From positions 11,814,796 to 11,878,795 of the forward strand of contig OY848918.1 of NCBI GenBank assembly GCA_963693285.1: a stretch of DNA of 64,000 nt, written 5' to 3'. The position numbers and the translations under genes were made by a program. Below are positions 40,701 through 46,939 of this stretch, piece after piece. Below the pieces are notes generated by a model, which saw nothing but the letters and a program-made list of their open reading frames with translations, was not told the origin of the DNA and did not search any database. Source of the stretch: Xestospongia muta. Lineage: Eukaryota; Porifera; Demospongiae; Haplosclerida; Petrosiidae. Every line of letters begins with the position of its first letter. Position 1 is the first letter of the stretch.

Positions 40701-43700
40701 AATTCTTCAATACTCTCTAGTTTTAAAAACAGATGAAATTGTGCTCTCATTACTGTCGTAAAACCTTCAAATAATCTCACATATTTATCAAGTACCCAGT
40801 TAGATACAATTCAAGTAGTCTACATGACAATTGCTGTCCTATGTAGGTACACAACAATTCTATTATTAAACAATTTAAAATGAAAAAGTCAAAGCTAAAC
40901 AAATGATGCTTCTATTCATGTCTATCACTGCTATTTTGGTGTGTGCATCTCTATTGATTATTGAAAAATTTATGAAAAAGGGATGTCTGTACATTTGATT
41001 GTGTCCAATAGGAATAGGTAGGAAAACTGGTTAATACATGTTATAAAAACAAACGACACTTTTTCAAATATTCTAATAAGGCCTTTTCATCTTCTTCTAC
41101 TTACAATATTCATCATATCTGGCATATTCCTAAGACAAGTTTCAACCTTTATTATGATAGTAAAACAACCAATACTTCTCTTTAAAGAAAAGGATTTACA
41201 ATTTCTCTTCACTTATACTGACTGTCTCATATAACGTGCACATGAACACTTACTTCATCAAAAAGATCTAGATTGGCTCCTTTCTGTGTTAAAATAAAAA
41301 CAACATCTTTCTGTCCATTTTGTGCTGCTAACATGACTGCTGCTAACTATGCACTCACTTAAATTAAATTAATTCTACAATCTTAACATCTTCACTATTA
41401 CTAGCTAGCTAACAGTATATTGATAATAAACATTTTACTAGAAATACAATGTATTGGTAGCAACTTAATTGATATCATTCTTAAGATTAACAGTAATACA
41501 AGAAACCCATTTATTAAAACACATTATTATAACAATTTTACAATGATAGTCAAATCATTTTAAAACATTTAGTAACAATTAACCCTTACGAGAATAATAA
41601 GACAATTCTAAACAATGCTAAATACTGTGAACAAACAACGAATAATAAGCATAACAGTCAATAAAAGAGTAACAAGATTATGATTCCTTAAAATTCCTTC
41701 CATAAATCTTTGAAAGACATTGAAAAGTAAGCTACAATGTCTATGGACGACTATAGCTTTAAAATAATAAAAAAATAGGTAGAGGAACAGGCTAGAAAGA
41801 AGCATCCAAGGAAACATCTCATTTATTGGCAACTATAAGAATCTTCAATTAATGGATACTGTTTATTGTCATTTCTAGGCCTTAAAAGGTGCACACAACG
41901 ATATAATAAAATTACAAAAATGGATACACAGACACCACACAATCCAAAACAATTATAGCATAGCCTGACAAGCCTCAAATGTAAACCATTAAAAACCATT
42001 AAAATAAATACAAACAATAGAGTAAATAAAAAACAATATTCAATTCAAAAGACTTATAATTCATACTACATTATATCAAAATTACATCCTATTATATTGT
42101 AAGGGACGCATTTAGATAACAACATATTCAGTATGCTAAAAATTCATACTAGGCTATAGCTATAAAATGCTCAAAAGATACCTAAAAAGGAAAACCTACA
42201 AAGAAGCTTCAAGTCTTATTACTGATAGATAAATTATAGTACAACCTGACAACCTTCCCATGCAAGGTATTAAAAACCATTAACATTAATTCAAACAAAA
42301 GGGTAAATATATAATAACAACATTTGATTCAAAAAACTTAGAATTCCTACTACATTATATCACACTTACCTCCTTTTATATTTTAAACAACACATTCAGA
42401 TGACAAGTAATCACACCAACATGAATGGGAAAAACAAACAATAAAGTAAACAAAATCACAACAACACATTCAATATACTTAAAATTCATACTACATTGTA
42501 TCAAAATTACATCCTATTATATTGTAAAGGACACATTTAAATTACAAGTAATAACACAACATAAATGTGCAAACAAAAAAGCAATACAATAAACAAAATC
42601 ACAACAAAACATTCAGTATGCTCAAACTTTATACTAGGCTATAGCTATAAAATCTACAAAATATACCTAAAAAGGAAAATTTACCAAGAAGCTTCAAGTC
42701 TTATTACAGATAGACAAATTGTAGTACAGCCTGACAAGCTTCTCGTGCAAGGCATTAAAACCATTAAAGTTAATACAAACAAAAGGATAAATATATAATA
42801 ACAACATTCAATTAAAAAGACTTAGAATTCATACTACATTATATCACACTTACCCACTATTATATTTTAAACAACACATTCAGATGACAAGTAATCACAT
42901 CAACATAACATTTACCAACATTTACTTAGTAGCCAGTTAGATACAAATTTAAGTAGTCTGCATGACAATTGCTGTCTATATGCAAAATTCTATTTTTAAA
43001 CAATTTAAAATGTAAAATTCAAAGCTAAACAAATGATGCTTAAGTTCATGTCCATCACTTTTAATTTGGTGTGTGTATCTCAACTGATTATTGAAAAAAT
43101 TATGAAAAAGTGATGTCTATACATCGGGTTGTGTGAGTAGCAAAACTGGTTAATACATGTTATAAAAACAAAGACACTTTTTTCTAATATTGTGATAAAG
43201 TATTGGTATCATCTTCTCAATCCAATATTCATCATATTTGGCATATGTGTAGATCATAATAATGAAATAGACTTACCTCATCTGTAATATTTACATTGGC
43301 TCCTCTATCAAGAATGTCTTTTACACCTGACAAATCTCCTTTCTTAACAAATTCAATTAGACTTTTATTCTATTGCAAAAACAAAAACATTATTGTATTA
43401 CTAAATGTAAACTAGCATTTTCATAAACTTAGAGACTTTTAAACAAATATTCAAGCAACTTCTTAGTTTATTTATTTCAATGATATCTTGCAGTATAAAA
43501 ATTTGTGCAAAACAGTAGACTTATTCATTTAGTAATAAAATGTTTGTGTATTATATCAAGAGAATCATCTTCAATAATGTGCAAAAACTTGTTTGACTCA
43601 ATGATATATATCAGGCTAAAAGCAAGCTAACTTACATCATTCAATTACCTCATTATATCATTTAACATATAAAAACTTGTGACAATAACTTTACAGGTAT

Positions 43701-45848
43701 TCCATATAAATAATGTTCTATAACTGGTTGATGTCTTATGCAGAATGGATATGAGTATCATGTATGTACTTTATAAACTGTAAAAAGATAGTAAACAGTG
43801 TCTTAAAACATTAATAACTTAAACAAAACAACTAAAAACAGGATATAGTGGTCACAAATGTGATATATTTCTTCCAATAATTGGGACAAAAATTAGTCTT
43901 TTCTACGTGTCATAATAATAATTCTTTAGCATTGTTTACTTGATAAAGAGAGATTGTAGTTCAGTTAATTAAGAAAAGCTTATACACATAGCTATATATG
44001 AAATTAATATAAAAAGACTGTAATTACAATAATCAGAGACAATAATCATCAACTCAGACTTATATATTAACATCCATCCCTAATATTAATACCATAGTAC
44101 TATGATGTCTCATGAACTACAACCTGTAATGTGAATTCCTGCCTAGCACATAGATCAGTATACTTGAGTCAACTTTTTACTCATTTATGATCACATGCCT
44201 TCACTCATATTAGTTTATACATGTATAGTACTTATGAGTTAATTATCATGTGACAGTTTACTTTAACACCTGATAAAAAAACTATACCTTATATAGTTAA
44301 TACCTTAACTACATATTTCAGGTTATCGCTCAAAATAAATAACAAAGCAAAAGCAGTTTGACTATTGTAGTGCTATTGTGTTAATTTATAGTCAACAAAA
44401 TAGTGTATATATCTATCATTCTATATATATATATATATAGATAGGTAGATAATAGAGAGATATAGACATAGATATAGATAGACAAAATATAGATACAGAT
44501 AGATATAGATATATATATAGATATAGAAATAGATATTGATATAGACATAAATATGTACACAAATATATATACACAATGTATGTATTGTTTGAGATGGACC
44601 GGGCACAACACCAATGTTTTCAATCATGGTGAAATAAAGATAGCAAGCATTAAATTTCATAAACCCCAACTATGTTTGTTTAAGTACATTGTTATACACA
44701 TTACAGAATAAAATCTTGCAATGGCGTATTAGGTATGCGTGTTTATAGTAAAATCTGTTAAATCTATATGCAATGTAAATCTAAATAGTATATATGTTTA
44801 TTGCTATTTTCATAGTCTTCTAATAAAATACTGTATGTCTATGTCTATTTATATGTACATAGCCAGCCTGATAGACCACTGACAGTTATCAACTATGATA
44901 TAATAAATATTTTCATTGATAACCTTCAAAATTACATGCAGTTTTAGGTATTCAGTTTGAGTAATAGCCATAAGTTATAAGAGTATACAAGTACTATACA
45001 CAGAAGTATGACAGTGTTGTATTACACAGCAGATAATCAATAAGAATCATGTTTTAAAAAAGGTTTGTTAGTAGTATCGTAGACCTTTTTACCCAATAAA
45101 ACAGGAACTACAAACTTTCCATTCACCTGCAAGGTTACATTCATGTACAATAAAAGTCTTAGAGCTTGAGACACTGAAGCATACTACCTTCTAATGTAGT
45201 TAGATAGAACAGTGACTAGACTGGACAGTTAGACACAACCATTGGAGTAAGAATGAAGTTTAAGTTGGGGGGGGGGGGGTTTGACCTTATATTTAGTTGC
45301 GTTATATTATTAAACATCAAAAATGACCAAAAAAATTAATTCGCCTGTCATTAAAGGAAACAAACTCTTTAGCTATTTCTAATAAGTTTATGTTATCAGT
45401 ACAGTCCTTATGTGTATGTAACAGTATGACATGGTTTAGTCGTTCTTGCGTCATAGTACTTCGAAGGTAATTTTTAGTCAGCATAAGGTTGAAAAAGTGT
45501 GTTCCACTGTAGCAGAAGTCATTGGTACAGTTAGAAACAGTCTAATTAGGTTATGAACATCATTTTACCACTTCAGTCAAAAGAGTATTGTGCACATAGT
45601 TTTGAGTGCAAACCAGGGGGGCTTAGCCCTCCTGATCATGCTATGAAGTTGGAGGGGGGGAGGCCTCAGCTCCCCATGCGCCCCCTTTCCTACCCCTATG
45701 GACACAACTATTAATATGATTAGAATACAAAAGCAAGCAGTAATAATATCATAGGGACCACACTAATGACCCATCTACTACGCATACTTTGACACAGTAA
45801 TACATAACAATAGGACTATGATGTGCTTACCAATCTCTTCTGGTCCAT
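1..45848 (-). CDS. Ankyrin-repeat ROCO (Roc-COR) GTPase gene, multi-exon, 3' end outside window
   Basis: Proposed exons in transcript order (high to low coordinate): 45848-45831, 43369-43277, 41346-41254, 40478-40380, 30828-30730, 29952-29854, 24623-24525, 24219-24121, 22774-22676, 21907-21809, 14881-14783, 12333-12235, 4303-4202, 3840-3748, 3119-3021, 2357-2259, 1746-<1. All internal exons are multiples of three (93, 99 or 102 nt), phase 0 on both sides, and flanked by AG and GT. Together they give about 496 residues of ankyrin repeats before the Roc-COR exon. ROCO proteins are large GTPases whose Roc domain binds GTP and whose COR domain dimerises; ankyrin repeats usually bind partner proteins. 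Ten consecutive ankyrin exons form A-B pairs made by tandem duplication. The shared phase and strand support one gene, but the 8-kb intron at 4304-12234 and satellite-filled introns mean two adjacent genes cannot be excluded. The first exon is tentative. Confidence 0.75.
1747..2258. other. Intron, no further feature seen
   Basis: AT-rich intron between the Roc-COR exon and the ankyrin exon at 2259-2357. No coding segment or recognised repeat was seen. Confidence 0.6.
2259..2357 (-). CDS. Ankyrin exon (33 codons), copy 2 of a recent duplicate pair
   Basis: Phase-0 exon of 99 nt between acceptor CATAG and donor GTAAGT. It encodes one ankyrin repeat beginning HGQTALYIASKEGNN and ending NPDIANN. 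It is almost identical to the exon at 3021-3119, and the flanking intron sequence is duplicated too. Confidence 0.85.
2671..2832. repeat. Dispersed ~160-bp repeat, copy 1
   Basis: Starts CAGTACAACTAGGACA and ends AAGGCAGTGAAAAT. A second copy of about 90% identity lies at 5181-5342 in the same orientation. No terminal inverted repeat or coding potential was seen; a short nonautonomous element is possible. Confidence 0.7.
3021..3119 (-). CDS. Ankyrin exon (33 codons), copy 1 of a recent duplicate pair
   Basis: Phase-0 exon of 99 nt between CATAG and GTAAGT. The repeat begins HGQTALYIASKEGNN and ends NPDIADY. It differs from the 2259-2357 exon at only a few positions near the end. Confidence 0.85.
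3748..3840 (-). CDS. Ankyrin-like exon (31 codons), cap-type repeat
   Basis: Phase-0 exon of 93 nt, acceptor TTTAG, donor GTATGC. It encodes DTLLLESLSKRDLEGAKDAL followed by SKGANVNIGDK. It has the same length and pattern as the N-terminal exon at 43277-43369 (DLxGxKDxLxxGANVNI), so a cap-like repeat recurs inside the gene. This could mark the join of two ancestral ankyrin blocks. Confidence 0.75.
4202..4303 (-). CDS. Ankyrin exon (34 codons)
   Basis: Phase-0 exon of 102 nt, acceptor TTTAG, donor GTAAGT. The repeat begins HGRTALHAAYWSKND and ends NNLEAVLA. It is one codon longer than the usual 33-residue unit. Confidence 0.8.
4304..7430. other. Left part of large intron; unidentified old sequence
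   Basis: Apart from the 160-bp repeat at 5181-5342 there is no clear gene. Plus-strand open segments at 4372-4725 and 4816-5007 have no recognised domain. Around 6180-6300 the plus strand reads KVCGLFAIATSCEL, which resembles the DCGLFAIA motif of cysteine proteases carried by some animal transposons; the flanks are full of stops, so at most this is a relic. Confidence 0.4.
5181..5342. repeat. Dispersed ~160-bp repeat, copy 2
   Basis: Same unit as 2671-2832, in the same orientation, inside the large intron. Confidence 0.7.
7435..8460 (+). mobile_element. Decayed Ty3/gypsy-type retrotransposon, gag and pol fragments
   Basis: With stops and frameshifts, the plus strand reads gag-like (about 7440-7685: NYVIAMTEHLLPKKNVDY, then QRKLAAYYKFSDLDRQLKS), then pol-like. 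The pol part includes LHIDKTIPLL and a region around 7960-8180 that resembles gypsy reverse transcriptase up to the KLD of the first catalytic motif. 8192-8425 corresponds to the later RT/RNase H connection (YQPLNELTKKNVQFQWT). LTRs were not identified. The copy is broken and old. Confidence 0.75.
8510..10010 (+). mobile_element. Decayed DIRS-like (tyrosine-recombinase) retrotransposon fragment
   Basis: Segment 8520-8790 resembles the RNase H-like part of DIRS-type pol (SWSAAVITVKKVMAML; VLFQCDRDTAIAAVYSN; TSKHIHMIQL). The reading continues beyond the hAT insertion at 9234 (VRILTL, LPTELPTYKAPS). 9607-9800 resembles the core-binding part of the tyrosine recombinase found in these elements (SIKSALNHLQIYRG, DPLRDKLHQLEYVL). 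Stops and the inserted hAT show it is dead. The distal open frame to 10008 has no clear domain. Confidence 0.65.
8808..9225 (+). mobile_element. Short hAT transposon derivative (418 bp), copy 1, with 8-bp target duplication
   Basis: The ends are CATAGGGGTAG and, reversed, CAGAGGGGTAG. Flanking 8-mers ATCCAGCT (8800-8807) and ATCCAGTT (9226-9233) differ at one base and are read as the target duplication. The interior (about 8990-9150, plus strand) reads as the end of an hAT transposase dimerisation domain (HVMLLHTHKECTDNINLLEI, then AKEFVFIND), with a stop inside. It therefore keeps only the transposase tail plus both ends. It sits inside the DIRS-like relic, dating it as younger. Confidence 0.88.
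10010..10980. other. Intron segment with a small duplicated motif
   Basis: No gene seen. At about 10318-10445 a ~65-bp unit is repeated in imperfect tandem (CAATTACCATGGTTACA, then CAATTGCCATGGTTACA, each followed by a related TCATCATCTGTTTAT-like segment). Confidence 0.5.
10980..11880 (+). mobile_element. Decayed pogo/Tigger-type (DDE_1) transposase
   Basis: With many stops, the plus strand follows the order of a DDE_1 transposase: VLMMTKMYWTESGKVLAPIG, a central SSNGWINTQLFFGWL, then ITQHLDISFFSPLKANWRRV (the conserved LQPLD-FFgPLK region), VDAYKWL and VNAFTSAS. This is the catalytic part of pogo-like elements. No inverted repeats were identified. It is a non-functional relic inside the intron. 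Confidence 0.7.
11880..12234. other. Intron end, nothing recognised
   Basis: AT-rich sequence between the pogo relic and ankyrin exon B1; no supported feature. Confidence 0.5.
12235..12333 (-). CDS. Ankyrin exon B1 (33 codons), diverged
   Basis: Phase-0 exon of 99 nt, acceptor TGTAG, donor GTCAGT. It begins IGETALHMSCYKGDDKVV and ends GVKVNVADK. It stands where a type-B exon would follow the A1 exon at 14783-14881, but is clearly diverged from the other B exons. Confidence 0.85.
12334..14782. other. A1-B1 intron
   Basis: No gene. From about 14100 to 14780 it is homologous to the sequence beside the other A exons (for example 22080-22670), so it belongs to the duplicated module. A short AT run is at about 12946-12958. 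The remainder is unremarkable AT-rich sequence. Confidence 0.6.
14783..14881 (-). CDS. Ankyrin exon A1 (33 codons)
   Basis: Phase-0 exon of 99 nt, acceptor TTTAG, donor GTAAGT. It begins VGCTPVMLAAINGRKDVV and ends ANLDLVNE. It is the most diverged type-A copy (others start GGSTAVMLA), suggesting it belongs to the founding module. Confidence 0.88.
14882..15837. other. Module intron flank, unique side before satellite array 1
   Basis: Homologous to 22775-23720, 24624-25585, 30829-31796 and, in part, 41347-41878. It ends at a conserved join into satellite sequence. Confidence 0.6.
15838..21640. repeat. Satellite array 1 (~12 monomers of ~484 bp, with 4-monomer higher-order repeat)
   Basis: Anchor TATTTTAAACAACACATTC recurs near 16675, 17160, 17643, 18128, 18611, 19093, 19580, 20066 and 20550, a period of about 484 bp. 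Each monomer has subunits A and B of about 160 bp that are clearly homologous (both contain TAAACAAAATCACAACAAC) and a more distant third, C. Variant markers recur every four monomers: AAAACGATAAATATAAAATA at about 16600, 18540 and 20475, and CATATGTGGGAAAAAC at about 18177 and 20113. No credible coding. It lies in the intron between B2 and A1 of the ROCO gene. Confidence 0.93.
21809..21907 (-). CDS. Ankyrin exon B2 (33 codons)
   Basis: Phase-0 exon of 99 nt, acceptor AATAG, donor GTAATT. It begins RGWAALHYASSRGRSDIV and ends NVDVNVVTK. Satellite array 1 lies about 150 bp away on the low-coordinate side. Confidence 0.88.
21908..22675. other. A2-B2 intron
   Basis: AT-rich intron without satellite, shared with the A4-B4 and A5-B5 introns (29953-30729, 40479-41253). 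Confidence 0.6.
22676..22774 (-). CDS. Ankyrin exon A2 (33 codons)
   Basis: Phase-0 exon of 99 nt, acceptor TTTAG, donor GTAAGT. It begins GGSTAVMLAAENGHKDVV and ends GANLDLFNK. It is spliced to B2 through an intron of about 770 bp that is itself shared with the other A-B pairs. Confidence 0.88.
22775..23723. other. Module intron flank before satellite array 2
   Basis: Homologous to the flank after each A exon; nothing else seen. Confidence 0.6.
23724..24116. repeat. Satellite array 2 (less than one monomer)
   Basis: About 390 bp of C, A and B subunit sequence, the shortest of the five arrays. It directly abuts ankyrin exon B3. Confidence 0.88.
24121..24219 (-). CDS. Ankyrin exon B3 (33 codons), satellite abuts the donor site
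   Basis: Phase-0 exon of 99 nt, acceptor AATAG, donor GTAACT. It begins RGWAALHYASSKGHRDIV and ends NVDVNVLTK. Satellite sequence (ending ACACATTCAG) runs to within a few bases of the exon, and the satellite itself supplies bases of the splice donor region. The unique 3' intron flank seen beside B2, B4 and B5 is deleted. Confidence 0.85.
24525..24623 (-). CDS. Ankyrin exon A3 (33 codons)
   Basis: Phase-0 exon of 99 nt, acceptor TTTAG, donor GTAAGT. It begins GGSTAVMLAAENGHKDVV and ends GPNLDLFDK. The intron to B3 is only about 305 bp, against roughly 770 bp in the other pairs, so part of it is deleted. Confidence 0.88.
24624..25585. other. Module intron flank before satellite array 3
   Basis: Homologous to 22775-23720 at high identity; no other feature. 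Confidence 0.6.
25586..29680. repeat. Satellite array 3 (~8.5 monomers)
   Basis: Same ~484-bp monomer as array 1. Two adjacent monomers at about 27,510-28,480 are near-identical, sharing a small deletion (AAAGTAGCAACATAAATG) and a duplicated TATAAAATATAAAATA. This indicates recent local copying independent of array 1. Confidence 0.92.
29854..29952 (-). CDS. Ankyrin exon B4 (33 codons)
   Basis: Phase-0 exon of 99 nt, acceptor AATAG, donor GTAATT. It begins KGWAALHYASSKGHSDIV and ends NVDVNVVTK. Confidence 0.88.
29953..30729. other. A4-B4 intron
   Basis: Same as the A2-B2 intron; no further feature. Confidence 0.6.
30730..30828 (-). CDS. Ankyrin exon A4 (33 codons)
   Basis: Phase-0 exon of 99 nt, acceptor TTTAG, donor GTAAGT. 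It begins GGSTAVMLAVKNGHKDVV and ends GANLDLFDE. Confidence 0.88.
30829..31796. other. Module intron flank before satellite array 4
   Basis: Homologous to the other A-exon flanks; no other feature. Confidence 0.6.
32072..32080. repeat. Target-site duplication, left (AAACAATAA)
   Basis: Nine bases of satellite sequence immediately before the MULE; repeated exactly at 35837-35845. Confidence 0.95.
32081..32173. repeat. MULE left terminal inverted repeat with NRF1-like palindrome
   Basis: 93 bp, 91 matching the right end. It contains TGCGCATGCGCG (32146-32157), which fits the NRF1 consensus. Just outside the strict repeat, AAAATGGCTAC is also shared by both ends and overlaps the transposase start codon on the left. 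Confidence 0.93.
32189..35627 (+). pseudogene. MULE transposase with SWIM finger, AT-hook-like motif and C-terminal PHD finger; inactivated
   Basis: Inferred exons: 32189-32451, 32497-32605, 32892-33122, 33204-34339, 34404-34620, 34672-34725, 34813-35022, 35071-35231, 35307-35627. Exons 1-2 form an N-terminal DNA-binding-like region (KQGCQAG, then VVEDHNHEVDK). Exon 4 carries the MULE core (VLMIDATYKLNDLRMPLYL; TKVVISDKDFTE; CLFHTLRTLRREVT; NWHPIRSEWVECYKG) and a SWIM finger (CQCSFWMSMHLPCRH). Exon 7 is serine/threonine-rich; exon 8 has an AT-hook-like KRGHPKG; exon 9 has a PHD finger (WYCGACEK, CESCLNWFHFTC, WFCRSCH). Damage: stops at 32372-32374 (TAA) and 33539-33541 (TAG), a one-base mismatch at the exon 3/4 join, and two compensating frameshifts near 34,020 and 34,142. 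It is the only gene in the element. Confidence 0.9.
35744..35836. repeat. MULE right terminal inverted repeat
   Basis: Reverse complement of the left repeat with two mismatches (CCGG in place of CGAG at repeat positions 51-54). The same GCGCATGCGC palindrome is present. The second target copy AAACAATAA follows at 35837-35845. Confidence 0.95.
36337..36800. other. 464-bp unrelated segment inserted in satellite array 4
   Basis: It replaces about 17 bp of a satellite monomer between AAAATCACAA and CTTACAATTC. It is less AT-rich than its surroundings. The plus strand has an open stretch at 36357-36545 (62 codons; ...MKHGVVKLLMESRD...) with no recognised domain. No inverted repeats or target duplication were found, so it may be filler DNA from break repair rather than a transposon. 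Confidence 0.65.
40380..40478 (-). CDS. Ankyrin exon B5 (33 codons)
   Basis: Phase-0 exon of 99 nt, acceptor AATAG, donor GTAATT. It begins RGWAALHYASFKGHSHIV and ends NVDVNVVTK. Confidence 0.88.
40479..41253. other. A5-B5 intron
   Basis: Same as the A2-B2 and A4-B4 introns; no further feature. Confidence 0.6.
41254..41346 (-). CDS. Ankyrin exon A5, 5' end lost by deletion, possible replacement acceptor
   Basis: This type-A copy keeps AVMLAAQNGQKDVV to GANLDLFDE and the donor GTAAGT. The normal acceptor and the first codons (GGST) are gone: a deletion joins the exon directly to sequence that lies several hundred bp further away in the other copies. At the join, GCATAG precedes TTAGCAGCAGTCATG. 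Splicing there would give a 93-nt phase-0 exon starting LAAVMLA, so the frame would be kept. The new acceptor has a weak pyrimidine tract, so exon skipping is an equally reasonable outcome. Confidence 0.6.
41347..41878. other. Shortened module intron flank before satellite array 5
   Basis: Homologous to the other A-exon flanks but missing several hundred bp next to the exon (the deletion that cut exon A5). Confidence 0.65.
41879..42905. repeat. Satellite array 5 (~2 monomers)
   Basis: It begins with the variant C-type edge found at arrays 1 and 4, then about two monomers. It ends near 42,905, where non-satellite intron sequence resembling 22,230-22,500 resumes. Confidence 0.88.
43277..43369 (-). 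CDS. N-terminal ankyrin cap exon (31 codons)
   Basis: Phase-0 exon of 93 nt, acceptor AATAG, donor GTAAGT. It encodes NKSLIEFVKKGDLSGVKD followed by ILDRGANVNITDE, typical of a first ankyrin repeat lacking the TPLH start. It is homologous to the exon at 3748-3840. Confidence 0.82.
43370..45239. other. Intron 1 of the ROCO gene, with a GATA-type microsatellite
   Basis: No coding seen. A degenerate (GATA)/(AT) microsatellite occupies about 44,405-44,575. The rest is AT-rich. Confidence 0.55.
45240..45700 (-). mobile_element. Short hAT transposon derivative (461 bp), copy 2, with exact 8-bp target duplication
   Basis: Ends CATTGGAGTAAGAA and, reversed, CATAGGGGTAGGAAAG. It is flanked by exact 8-bp GACACAAC copies at 45232-45239 and 45701-45708. 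The minus strand encodes the transposase tail (RLNHVILLHTHKDCTDNINL, then LEIAKEFVSFNDRRINF), the hAT dimerisation domain. It is the inverted relative of the copy at 8808-9225. A 13-G run lies at 45267-45279. It is in intron 1 of the ROCO gene, close to the first exon. Confidence 0.9.
45831..45848 (-). CDS. Tentative first coding exon (MDQKRL)
   Basis: Six codons, ATG GAC CAG AAG AGA TTG, end exactly at a donor GTAAGC in phase 0, matching the phase of the next exon at 43369. The ATG has A at -3 and G at +4. A possible acceptor (CATTTTAG) lies 8 bp upstream of the ATG. Upstream ATGs exist in other frames, so the true 5' end needs transcript data. Confidence 0.45.
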
Positions 45849-46340
45849 GATAACAACTAAAATGAGAAACACACAGACAGCCTAATCGATAAACCACAAT
45901 TTCCGCAGTCACTATAACGATTACAGTATCATGGGAGGTTACCCGAAATTTAGGAGGCGCGGTCATGTTTACACGTTGCAAACATGCTTATTGCAAACCT
46001 TCATACCTCTTCGATAACTTCTATTCCTGCTCTACGTAATTGATACAGTACTAACTTTAATTTATTTGACTACATTTAAATGTCAGACTGTAAATGGTGA
46101 CATATATCGTCGGCAGCTAACGGACAGTGGAGGTAGTTTCCAGACAGTAGAGTATTTTGATTTTCACATGCAAAAATGTCTGTCTAAAGGTAAAGATAAT
46201 GTCTACTGTTATTTAGTACAAAGAGATGTATTATATTTACTCTGAAACAATATGGTAAAATTGGACAAATTGTTGATACCTCAATACTACTAATAAAATA
46301 ATTGGAATTAAACAATTTGAAGACAGAGTTAAATGAGCAT
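45849..46340. other. Region upstream of the ROCO gene; likely promoter and 5' leader
   Basis: No coding sequence recognised. The first 130 bp upstream of the tentative ATG are less AT-rich, as in a leader or promoter, but no specific element can be defended. Confidence 0.35.
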
Positions 46341-46369
46341 TGACTATAACTTGAGCTTAAATACAGAGT

Positions 46370-46740
46370 TTGCAAACGAAGTCAATTTCTTCTAAGTTAT
46401 CATTAAATTGCTGTGTTATAAAATTAAGGTGGTACCATTTGTACATGACTCACATTCATCATTATGCTCCTCATCACATTCTGGGCACCTACATACATCA
46501 TCTGTCTCCTTCTTCTCAACTTCCTTCTCCTTTCTTCTTTTTGTGCTTTTTTGTCAACATTGTTCTTGTTGTTGCGGCTTTTCAATTTCTTTTTGTTTTC
46601 AATTTTATCCTCTTTTATATTTCCTCTTAGCTTTTTCCTCTTCCTCTATTGCTTTCTTTAGCTTCCACTCTTCTAAAGATCATATTATTTCTTTACCTGA
46701 AAGATGCTTTGGAAGACATCGAAAGATCTTATAGACTTCT
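46370..46740 (-). pseudogene. Decayed transposase tail with charged coiled region and zinc-finger remnant
   Basis: On the minus strand, broken by stops, the order is LEEWKLKKAIEEEEKAKRK, a long Lys/Glu-rich stretch, then DDVCRCPECDEEHNDECE. A charged helix followed by a Cys-rich finger is the usual C-terminus of pogo/jerky-like transposases in basal animals. The opposite strand is Phe/Ser-rich only because of this. Confidence 0.45.
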
Positions 46741-46824
46741 TGTAAGACTTTTCTGGTAACTGTAGTGTCTCTTGGAAAGCTATTGTTGAGCTTTCTAGTG
46801 GTTTCTATTATAATAATACAGTAA

Positions 46825-46861
<37 letters not shown>
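46825..46861. repeat. (TA)n microsatellite
   Basis: Uninterrupted TA run of about 35 bp. Confidence 0.9.
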
Positions 46862-46863
<2 letters not shown>

Positions 46864-46939
46864 TACTAGAAAGTTGACATATAGTTTAATTTTATCATGT
46901 GTAAAAAGATTTATTTAAGTTCTAGTTATTCAACAAATT

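Noticed and set aside
15838..42905. Possible CRISPR-like array because of the regular direct repeats
   Set aside because: Repeat units are ~484 bp without unique spacers, in an animal intron; it is a satellite.
44381..44669. Minus-strand open frames rich in Tyr, Ile and Ser
   Set aside because: They are translations of the GATA/AT microsatellite.
45778..45981. 67-codon minus-strand frame overlapping the proposed first exon
   Set aside because: Its frame does not fit the phase-0 donor at 45,830 and the protein shows no domain; the six-codon MDQKRL start fits better.
46370..46734. Hydrophobic Phe/Ser-rich open frames on the plus strand
   Set aside because: They are the complement of a Lys/Glu-rich transposase tail encoded on the minus strand.
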